Shown piece by piece: positions 57,950 to 64,000 of a DNA stretch of 64,000 nucleotides (position 1 is its first letter; every line of letters starts with the position of its first letter). The notes under the pieces are model-generated. The model was not told the origin of the DNA. It saw only the letters and a list, made by a program, of their open reading frames with translations, and made no database searches. The stretch is from Rhodospirillaceae bacterium. GTDB lineage: Bacteria > Pseudomonadota > Alphaproteobacteria > UBA8366 > Aestuariispiraceae. Position numbers and translations under genes: made by a program. The DNA is taken from positions 124,001 through 188,000 of the forward strand of contig PAQY01000013.1 of assembly GCA_002709955.1 (NCBI GenBank), in the 5' to 3' direction.

Positions 57950-58810
57950 GTGGCCTATCAGGACCGGATTTTTGCCTGTAACAACGGAGCGCGTGAAAAT
58001 TATCTGCCGTTTTTTGGGCGCGGTCAGCGATTGGGCTGGATCCGCAAGGATCGATTGCAACGACTGTCCGGCTTTCCAGATATCTTCGTGGTGGGCGGAC
58101 AACAAGTTGATCTGCATGGGGCTTTGTTCGATTACGAGTCGGCAACGGCGGCGGTGGATTATGCCCTGCGCGTCATGGCCGATGAAGGCCTTATCACAGG
58201 ATGGCGGGACGAGCGTTATGCGGTTGCTGAACGGTTCTCGGATCCCTCAGTATTTTCGATTGAGCGCGCGGGCTGTCCTTTTCTGGGGATCCGCAGTTGG
58301 GGCTTTCATTTGAATGGATATGTGCGAAAGCCTGACGGTCTGTATCTTTGGATCGCACAGCGCGCCCATGACAAGCCATCCTATCCCGGATTGCTGGACA
58401 ATACGGTCGCCGGGGGGCACCCGGAAGGCCTGACCCTGGCGCAGAATCTTATCAAGGAATGCGCGGAAGAGGCCTCAATCCCCGCACATCTGGCTGCCCA
58501 GGCCCGTGCGGTTGGGGCGATATCTTACTTATATGAAAGCCCGCAAGGGCTGAAGCCGGATCAGATGTTCTGTTATGACCTGGAACTGGATGAAAGTTTC
58601 ACCCCGATCCCGGCCGATGGGGAAGTTGCGGGGTTTTACCTGATGCCTGCACAGGAAGTCATGGAAATCGTGCGCGATACGGACCGGTTCAAATTCAATT
58701 GCGCCCCGGTCCTGATCGATTTCTTTATCCGCCATGGCTTGATCGACCCGGATCGGGAACCCGATTATGTCGGCCTGTGTGAAATGCTGCATGGTGCCCC
58801 GCCGGTGTAA
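57950..58810 (+). CDS. DUF4743-type Nudix hydrolase (TNR3/TPK-Nudix-like)
   Basis: A 286-residue protein with an N-terminal DUF4743 region and a Nudix fold; the box is GGHPEGLTLAQNLIKECAEEAS, matched at GGHPEG and ECAEEASI. The arrangement is like the Nudix part of yeast Tnr3 and plant/fungal thiamine-damage hydrolases, which act on oxidised or mismade thiamine diphosphate. Function here is inferred from family only. The start is GTG 57950 behind GAGGT, two bases after the ACT stop. Confidence 0.8.
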   Translation: MAYQDRIFACNNGARENYLPFFGRGQRLGWIRKDRLQRLSGFPDIFVVGGQQVDLHGALFDYESATAAVDYALRVMADEGLITGWRDERYAVAERFSDPSVFSIERAGCPFLGIRSWGFHLNGYVRKPDGLYLWIAQRAHDKPSYPGLLDNTVAGGHPEGLTLAQNLIKECAEEASIPAHLAAQARAVGAISYLYESPQGLKPDQMFCYDLELDESFTPIPADGEVAGFYLMPAQEVMEIVRDTDRFKFNCAPVLIDFFIRHGLIDPDREPDYVGLCEMLHGAPPV

Positions 58811-58818
58811 TAGCGGGG

Positions 58819-60132
58819 TTACAGTTTGCGTTCGCGCCGATCCAGGAAGCTTTTCCACATGACAGCAATGCCTGCGGCAGGGCGTTTCAGCCAATGGAAG
58901 GGAATCGGGCGCGGCGCATTGATGGGCATGGGCAAATCCTTGTGGGGAACATCGCATAACCAGTCCGCCAGAACCGGTCCTGTCGCCGTTGTCATGGCGA
59001 CACCCCGCCCATTCCATCCAATAGCAGCCCCCAAACCGGGCGCGATCTGCATCAATCGGGGCAGGGAATCCGTGGTGACGGCAACGCGCCCGTTCCAGAA
59101 GCTTTCCATTGGCACGCCGGTCAGTCTTGGAAACATTTCGTGCATGCGCTGTCTGGCCAGGTCAAAGGCAGAATCGTCCAGCGATCCGTTCAGTTTGCCC
59201 CGCGCGCCCATGATAAAGCGCCCCTGAGCGTCGATCCGATAGTAACTTAAAACACGCCTTGCTTCGGAAACACCCAAACCATGGACAGGCAGGCTTTTCA
59301 GCAAATTGTCTGACAGTGGTGATGTTGCCATCTGATAGCTGTAGAATGGGACGACAGATTGTGTGGTCGCATCCTGTAACGGTGCCAGGTCTGAGTACCC
59401 ATTCGTGCATAACAGGACCTTACCGGCGGTTACTGTCCTGCCGTCGCCCGTCGTTAAGGCCCATCCATGCGGCGTTTGCGACATGGCGGTCACCGCTGTT
59501 TCACCATGGATTTGGGCCCCGGCCGCCTGAGCCGCCCGGGCCAGGCCACGGGCCAGCTTTAATGGCTGGACAGTACCACCCGCAGCATCAAACAGGCCGC
59601 CCACATACCAATCAGTTCCCACGCGCTCAATCATCTCCTGGCGGGATAGGATGGAAACGGCGCGACCCCGCGCTGCCATTTTCTCCGCTTTTTTCTTCTG
59701 ATCTTCCAGCACGCCCACGCCATGGGCGGATTGGACCCATCCGCCCCGCACGGCATCACAATCCAGCTTCAATCTTTCGATGATATCAAATGCGGTATCG
59801 GCTGCTTTGTCGGCATGGCTGATCATGCGTCGGGCCATTTCAGGGCCGACAAGGCGTTCCAAGTCAGCCAGATCATGCTTCAGGCCGGCAATCACCTGAC
59901 CGCCATTGCGTCCCGACGCGCCCCAGCCCGGTTGGCGTGCTTCCAGCACGATGACAGACACCCCCCGTTCCGCCAGATGCAGCGCGGTGGACAGCCCGGT
60001 AAACCCACCCCCGACAATTGCAATATCCGCCTGCTTGTCCGTATCCAAGGGCGGGCAATCGGGTGCGTCGCCGCCTGTGGCTGTCCATAGGGATTGCTTG
60101 AAGCCCTGATCGTCCAACGCAAGTAAAGCCAT
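58819..60132 (-). CDS. FAD-dependent amine oxidase (PuuB/DadA-like)
   Basis: A 437-residue DAO-family oxidase. IAIVGGGFTGLSTALHLAER binds FAD, GWGASGRNGGQV is the conserved second motif, and NGRVAVTTDSLPRLMQIAP with AIGWNGRGVAMTTATGPVLA closes the C-terminus. It resembles gamma-glutamylputrescine oxidase (PuuB) and D-amino-acid dehydrogenases. ATG 60132 follows GAGGATAAG. It ends close to the Nudix gene in convergent orientation; no other putrescine genes are nearby, so the substrate is open. Confidence 0.85.
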   Translation of the reverse strand: MALLALDDQGFKQSLWTATGGDAPDCPPLDTDKQADIAIVGGGFTGLSTALHLAERGVSVIVLEARQPGWGASGRNGGQVIAGLKHDLADLERLVGPEMARRMISHADKAADTAFDIIERLKLDCDAVRGGWVQSAHGVGVLEDQKKKAEKMAARGRAVSILSRQEMIERVGTDWYVGGLFDAAGGTVQPLKLARGLARAAQAAGAQIHGETAVTAMSQTPHGWALTTGDGRTVTAGKVLLCTNGYSDLAPLQDATTQSVVPFYSYQMATSPLSDNLLKSLPVHGLGVSEARRVLSYYRIDAQGRFIMGARGKLNGSLDDSAFDLARQRMHEMFPRLTGVPMESFWNGRVAVTTDSLPRLMQIAPGLGAAIGWNGRGVAMTTATGPVLADWLCDVPHKDLPMPINAPRPIPFHWLKRPAAGIAVMWKSFLDRRERKL

Positions 60133-60164
60133 CTTATCCTCGATCCTAGTTTCGATCAGCCTGA

Positions 60165-60270
60165 AGCAAATCCGGAGCAAACGGATATGTTTGCAACGAC
60201 ATATTTGCCAATATTACAAACGGTAAGAGCCTGATGTGTGGGCTCATGCGAAGGCATGATGCTACAGCGC
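60165..60270. repeat. Dispersed intergenic repeat, copy 2
   Basis: Second copy of the ~105-bp element seen at 48617-48722 (shared blocks as described there). It fills most of the gap between the PuuB-like oxidase start and the HNH gene. Both copies are in the same orientation and in intergenic DNA; no terminal inverted repeats or target-site duplications are evident. Confidence 0.7.
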
Positions 60271-60351
60271 GTTATCGGCGCAAGACAAACCCAACTTTGT
60301 CCGAAGGGGCGAAAATATACATGATTTGGGTGAACAGCGGTCCGGGCTGGA

Positions 60352-60912
60352 TCAGGTTTCCAGTTCGGTATCCCAGTACAGATAATCCCGCCAGCTTTCA
60401 TGCAGGAAGTTTGGTGGGAAGGCCCGGCCATGTTCCTGTAATTCCCAGGTCGATGGTTCGATGGGGGCGCGCAGCAATGGCATATTGGCCTGTTTCGGGG
60501 TGCGGCCACCTTTGGTCAGATTGCACGGGCTACAGGCCGCGACGACGTTTTCCCAACTGGTGATTCCACCCTGACTGCGCGGGATAACATGGTCAAAGGT
60601 CAAGTCATGGGCCGGGAAGGTTCCATCGCAATACTGACAAACCAGCCGATCCCGAAGGAATACGTTAAACCGGGTAAAGGCGGGGCGTCGTGCCGGGGCG
60701 ACATATTCTTTAAGGGAGATCACGCTGGGCAGGCGCAGGGCGAAGGTCGGGCTGCGCACCTCCATATCGTATTCTGAAATGACATTGACACGTTTGGCGA
60801 CCACGGCCTTGATGGTGTCTTGCCAGTCCCAAACCGACAAGGGAAAGTAGCTGAGCGGCCTGAAATCCGCATTCAGCACCAAAGCGGGACTATGATCTAA
60901 GGCGGTTAACAT
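60352..60912 (-). CDS. HNH endonuclease
   Basis: A 186-residue protein with an HNH domain in its C-terminal half: CQYC...LTFDHVIPRSQGG...SWENVVAACSPCNLTKGGRTP, including two zinc CxxC pairs and the catalytic His. The N-terminal ~75 residues (ALVLNADFRPLSYFPLSVW) form the conserved lead of a family widespread in alphaproteobacteria and actinobacteria. The target is unknown and no methylase is nearby, so a restriction role is not indicated. ATG 60912 follows GGAG. Confidence 0.88.
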   Translation of the reverse strand: MLTALDHSPALVLNADFRPLSYFPLSVWDWQDTIKAVVAKRVNVISEYDMEVRSPTFALRLPSVISLKEYVAPARRPAFTRFNVFLRDRLVCQYCDGTFPAHDLTFDHVIPRSQGGITSWENVVAACSPCNLTKGGRTPKQANMPLLRAPIEPSTWELQEHGRAFPPNFLHESWRDYLYWDTELET

Positions 60913-61146
60913 TGCCGCACTCCGAACTTTCTGTATCACCAGATCGATTTCGTCAGAACCGATACAAGTACGTTACCCCATATTTTGTCCTCACCACAAC
61001 ATTTTGTGTAAGCCTGATGGAAACTATCACATTGTTGTAATGAGGACCCGACACTTCCTTCTCTCTATCCGATTTCAATGACAAATATATAACGCCTCTG
61101 AATTTTGGCGATATCTGCTTGTTCTTTTTGACGGGTGGTATTCGAG

Positions 61147-61827
61147 TCAGGCCTCTGGAATTTCCTTGTCACCAAAGGCGCGCTGTAGGAATTCAATGCC
61201 AAGGCGCAGGCCCGCCTCGTCAATGGAATGACCCAGACCTTTGGAAAAGGCGACTTCTACATCAAAACCGGCCATCTTCATGGCTTCGCCCGATACCTTT
61301 GACATATCAGCCGGGACGACCGGATCGTCTGTCCCGTGAATCAACAAGGTGGGCGGCTTGCGAATATTCTCATCAGCCAGGGATTCCGGGGCGATCAGCA
61401 TTCCTGAATACCCCAGGACACCGGCGACAAGCCCTGGATATTTTGGCATTGCATGCAGCGCCAGCATCGTTCCCTGACTGAAGCCGACGATTGCAACGCG
61501 GTCTGGCGTCACAGAAAACCGCGCCAATTGGTCGTCCAGATAGCGGTGCAGAACCGGTGTGACGGCATCCACACCTGCCTGTAATTGTGTGCGGCTCATA
61601 TCCTGCAGGGAAAACCATTGCAGGCCCATCGGGGCCATATCGCATTCTTCCGGTGCATTGGGGGCCAGAAATTGCGCGGTCGGGAAGACCTGGCCCAGAA
61701 CCGGTGCCAGGCCGATCAGGTCATCGCCATTGGCCCCAAGCCCATGCAGGAATATGATCAGACGATCTGGTTTCTTGCCGTCGGTGGGGGCTTGTTCTGG
61801 TCCGCTTAGAACCGGTGTATCGGTCAT
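61147..61827 (-). CDS. Carboxylesterase/phospholipase family protein
   Basis: A 226-residue Abhydrolase_2 (EstB/YpfH-like) protein. FLHGLGANGDDLIGL, APNAPEECDMAPMGLQWFS, the GFSQGTM nucleophile, IHGTDDPVVP and GLGHSIDEAGL supply the Ser-Asp-His triad. It hydrolyses short acyl esters. The ATG 61827 follows AAGGAAATTTCT; an in-frame extension to 61914 is not supported. It is followed on the same strand (downstream of the AlkA-like gene). Confidence 0.9.
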   Translation of the reverse strand: MTDTPVLSGPEQAPTDGKKPDRLIIFLHGLGANGDDLIGLAPVLGQVFPTAQFLAPNAPEECDMAPMGLQWFSLQDMSRTQLQAGVDAVTPVLHRYLDDQLARFSVTPDRVAIVGFSQGTMLALHAMPKYPGLVAGVLGYSGMLIAPESLADENIRKPPTLLIHGTDDPVVPADMSKVSGEAMKMAGFDVEVAFSKGLGHSIDEAGLRLGIEFLQRAFGDKEIPEA

Positions 61828-61900
61828 AGAAATTTCCTTGCACATTGAATTGGAATTTGGGGCAGCTTGGACGATCAAACCGGGATGCGCAAATATGCTG

Positions 61901-62512
61901 TCACGCGGGGGCACCCCGGTAATAGTGCCATAGAAATACGGCCATGGCGGATCGATGGGGGGACCAGTTTTCCGACATCAGGCGTGCCTGTTTCGCATCC
62001 GGGCGGCTGGGCAGGCCTTTCAGCCGTCGCATTGCTTCCTGCAAGGCAATGTCTTCGCCGGGAAACAGGTCCTGCCGCTGAAGGGAGAACATGCAGTAAA
62101 TCTCCGCACTCCAACGCCCGAAGCCTTTCAGGCCCATGATGGCCGCAACGGCCTGATCGTCAGGCAGTGTGGCAACAGCCTGTAGATTTAAGGTGCCACT
62201 GGCAATCGCGTCTGCCAGTCCCAGGGCATAGGCGACCTTGGGGCGCGACAAGCCCGCCGCGCGAATTGCCTCTGGCCCCAATGCCAGGAAGGACTCTGCT
62301 TGCCCCCCAGGGTTCAGCGCTTCCAGCCGTGCCTGGATTGCCCCTGCCGCCTCCTTGGAAATCTGTTGTGACACGATGATGCTCAGCAACGTGTTGAATC
62401 CATGGGGCCGCAGGCGGGGCTCCGGATATCCAACAAGGCTCAGCCCTGCCGCCACATCTGCATCCTGTGCGGCAACGATATCCAGCGCGGCGATGATATG
62501 TGTATTATCCAT
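61901..62512 (-). CDS. AlkA-like 3-methyladenine DNA glycosylase
   Basis: A 203-residue HhH-GPD glycosylase. GFNTLLSIIVSQQISKEAAGAIQARL, LKGFGRWSAEIYCMFSL (HhH) and FPGEDIALQEAMRRL (catalytic Asp in EDIAL) are intact. It excises alkylated purines. It is shorter than E. coli AlkA because it lacks the N-terminal domain. The ATG 62512 is supported by conservation; frame continues to 63019 without conserved sequence. Divergent from gluQ. Confidence 0.9.
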   Translation of the reverse strand: MDNTHIIAALDIVAAQDADVAAGLSLVGYPEPRLRPHGFNTLLSIIVSQQISKEAAGAIQARLEALNPGGQAESFLALGPEAIRAAGLSRPKVAYALGLADAIASGTLNLQAVATLPDDQAVAAIMGLKGFGRWSAEIYCMFSLQRQDLFPGEDIALQEAMRRLKGLPSRPDAKQARLMSENWSPHRSAMAVFLWHYYRGAPA

Positions 62513-62554
62513 GGCTCTTGACTTACCCTGTAGAGGCAAACTACGCCAGTAGCT

Positions 62555-63412
62555 ATGGATGGATTCAATTCTGCCGCAACCCGATTTGCGCCCAGCCCCA
62601 GCGGTTTCCTGCATTTGGGGCATGCCTATGGCGCGCTGTTTTCCGCCCGGCAAGCAACGGCGATGGGCGGTACCTTTCTGTTGCGCATTGAAGATATCGA
62701 CCTGGCGCGCTGTACGCAGGCCTATGAGCAGGCGATTTATGACGATCTGCGCTGGCTGGGTTTGACCTGGCCCGACCCAGTGCTGCGGCAATCGGATCGT
62801 TTTCCCGTCTATCACAATTTCCTCCACACATTGGAAGAAGGCGGGCTGACCTATCCCTGCTTTTGTACGCGCCGGGAAATTCGAACAGAAGTCGCCAACG
62901 CCCCGCGCGCGCCACATGGGCCGGATGGTGCGCTGTATCCGGGAACCTGTAAGCATTTGGACCCGATGATCGCGAAAGACCGGGTCGCCGCGGGACAGGT
63001 TCATGCGGTCCGCCTGCACATGGATCGGGCCGCCCGCATGGTCGGGCCCTTGACCTTTACGGATCTGGATCGAGGGGAGATCAGGGTCCTACCGGAAAGC
63101 TGTGGCGATATCGTGTTGGCGCGCAAAGATGTGCCAACCAGCTATCACCTATCGGTCACGGTAGATGATGCGTTCCAACAGATATCCTGTGTGACGCGGG
63201 GGGAAGACCTGTTGCACGCGACCCATATCCACCGCGTCTTGCAGACCTTGCTGGGGTTTCCAACGCCGGTCTATCGCCATCACCGATTGCTGCTGGATTC
63301 GCAGGGCAGGCGCTACGCCAAACGCGATAAGGCCATCACGTTGCAGGCCTTGCGTAAGGCGGGAAAGACGCCTGAGGATATCTTACAAATGGTGGGCGAA
63401 GATACGCATTAG
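62555..63412 (+). CDS. gluQ: Glutamyl-Q tRNA(Asp) synthetase
   Basis: A 285-residue truncated glutamyl-tRNA synthetase that glutamylates the queuosine of tRNA-Asp. RFAPSPSGFLHLGHAYGAL is the class I HIGH region, LLRIEDIDLARC and CFCTRREI...YPGTCKH carry the Cys/Tyr zinc ligands, and RYAKRDKAI corresponds to KMSKS. It has no anticodon-binding domain, as expected. Divergent from the AlkA-like gene and convergent with the histidine kinase. Confidence 0.93.
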   Translation: MDGFNSAATRFAPSPSGFLHLGHAYGALFSARQATAMGGTFLLRIEDIDLARCTQAYEQAIYDDLRWLGLTWPDPVLRQSDRFPVYHNFLHTLEEGGLTYPCFCTRREIRTEVANAPRAPHGPDGALYPGTCKHLDPMIAKDRVAAGQVHAVRLHMDRAARMVGPLTFTDLDRGEIRVLPESCGDIVLARKDVPTSYHLSVTVDDAFQQISCVTRGEDLLHATHIHRVLQTLLGFPTPVYRHHRLLLDSQGRRYAKRDKAITLQALRKAGKTPEDILQMVGEDTH

Positions 63413-63426
63413 GGCCGCTAACATTA

Positions 63427-64000
63427 CTAGATTGGCAGCCGAACACGGGCCCTCAACCCGCCATGGGGGGAGGTTTCCAATAGGATTTCACCGCCATGGG
63501 TGCGCGCAACGTCACGACTGATCGACAGGCCCAGACCTGTGCCGCCGGTGGATGGATTGCGGGACCGATCCAGACGATAGAAAGGGCGGAAGGCGTCTTC
63601 GCGTTCTTCTTCGGGAATGCCGGGGCCATTGTCGTCCACCAGAATTTCAATGGCATTGCCCCGTTTTCCGGCCTGTAACCAGACCTGACTGCCATAGCGG
63701 GACGCATTTGCGATCAAATTATCAATGCACCGTCGGAAGGCATTGGGTTTCAACCAAGTCACAATCTTACCTTCTGAATGGCAATCCAGGGCGATGCCGG
63801 AGGCCTGCCATGTCGCGGCGAGGTCTTTGACGACCTCACTCAGATCGCATTCAATGGATTTCTCTCCCCCCTCGCCACGGGCAAAGGTCAGGTAATCCTG
63901 AATCATTTTCTCCATTTCGGAGACATTGACGCTTAGTTCCTGCGTTTCGGGCGAATCCCCCAACATTGCCAATTGTAGCTTCATGCGGGTCAAAGGGGTG
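63427..64000 (-). CDS. EnvZ-like sensor histidine kinase (partial)
   Basis: C-terminal part of a kinase running off the right edge. The visible segment starts at TPLTRM (just past the H-box), with the dimerisation helix MEKMIQDYLTFARGEGGEK, N-box NAFRRCIDNLIANASRYG, G1 VDDNGPGIPEEER, F-box FRPFYRLDRSRN and G2 GTGLGLSISRDVARTHGG. It matches EnvZ-type osmosensor kinases. The upstream sensor and regulator gene are outside the window. Confidence 0.92.
   Translation of the reverse strand, partial: TPLTRMKLQLAMLGDSPETQELSVNVSEMEKMIQDYLTFARGEGGEKSIECDLSEVVKDLAATWQASGIALDCHSEGKIVTWLKPNAFRRCIDNLIANASRYGSQVWLQAGKRGNAIEILVDDNGPGIPEEEREDAFRPFYRLDRSRNPSTGGTGLGLSISRDVARTHGGEILLETSPHGGLRARVRLPI

Noticed and set aside
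60156-60509. Small protein across the copy-2 repeat, and the matching frame at 48520-48711
   Set aside because: Both are products of the dispersed repeat read on the minus strand and run into unrelated sequence on each side.

Overview
The window is chromosomal DNA of an alphaproteobacterium, most likely a free-living, probably marine, Rhodospirillales-like organism. The evidence is family content: an EipB/DUF1849 envelope protein, DUF3572 and DUF2244 proteins, an alphaproteobacterial-type uracil-DNA glycosylase next to ETF-ubiquinone oxidoreductase, divergent carA/yqeY, enzymes of the ethylmalonyl-CoA pathway, and sarcosine/dimethylglycine-dehydrogenase and Rieske genes for methylated amines. 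Coding density is high and most genes are moderately GC-rich. No rRNA operon, CRISPR array or complete prophage is visible.

Layout. 1-9 kb: truncated O-antigen ligase, a membrane-anchored hydrolase, threonine aldolase, carA, yqeY, a coupled ECF-sigma / anti-sigma-like / metal-sensor operon with a five-EF-hand protein upstream, an orphan ParA and a 2OG-Fe(II) oxygenase. 9-17.6 kb: hydrolase, a minus-strand series with malyl-CoA lyase/thioesterase, mesaconyl-CoA hydratase and a coupled SUOX-like periplasmic protein plus histidine kinase, then pdxY and an unknown protein. 17.8-18.8 kb: a tRNA-Pro(CGG) gene with a 0.92-kb AT-rich island inserted at its 3' end, flanked by a displaced 40-bp tRNA fragment. 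19-26.4 kb: DUF924, MFS, pdxJ, EamA and an 809-residue methylamine dehydrogenase. 26.4-30 kb: a hipBA module lodged at the 3' end of a flavin disulfide-reductase gene, flanked by a 259-bp direct repeat (about 94% identical).

30-42 kb: PAP2 phosphatase, GT39-type transferase, BCCT transporter, UDG, ETF-QO, and a GlxA-type regulator divergent from a Rieske oxygenase-GMC dehydrogenase operon. With the BCCT carrier and the sarcosine/dimethylglycine dehydrogenase these suggest uptake and stepwise catabolism of choline/betaine-like compounds, with electrons from the flavin dehydrogenases likely passing to ETF and ETF-QO. 42-57 kb: hydroxyacyl-CoA dehydrogenase, thioesterase, nth, MATE, AmpG, inorganic pyrophosphatase, macrodomain protein, Pat-like acyltransferase, M17 peptidase, EipB and methylsuccinyl-CoA dehydrogenase. 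57-64 kb: AEC transporter, a structured leader ahead of a stand-alone ACT protein and a Nudix enzyme, PuuB-like oxidase, HNH nuclease, carboxylesterase, AlkA-like glycosylase, GluQ-RS and a truncated histidine kinase.

The most notable signals are the tRNA-Pro micro-island, the hipBA insertion that carries its own copy of the host gene's 3' end, the uORF-coupled leader before the ACT gene, the EF-hand/ECF-sigma cluster, the SUOX-like/kinase pair, and a dispersed ~105-bp intergenic repeat (two copies). Functions rest on motifs read by eye; no database search was run.
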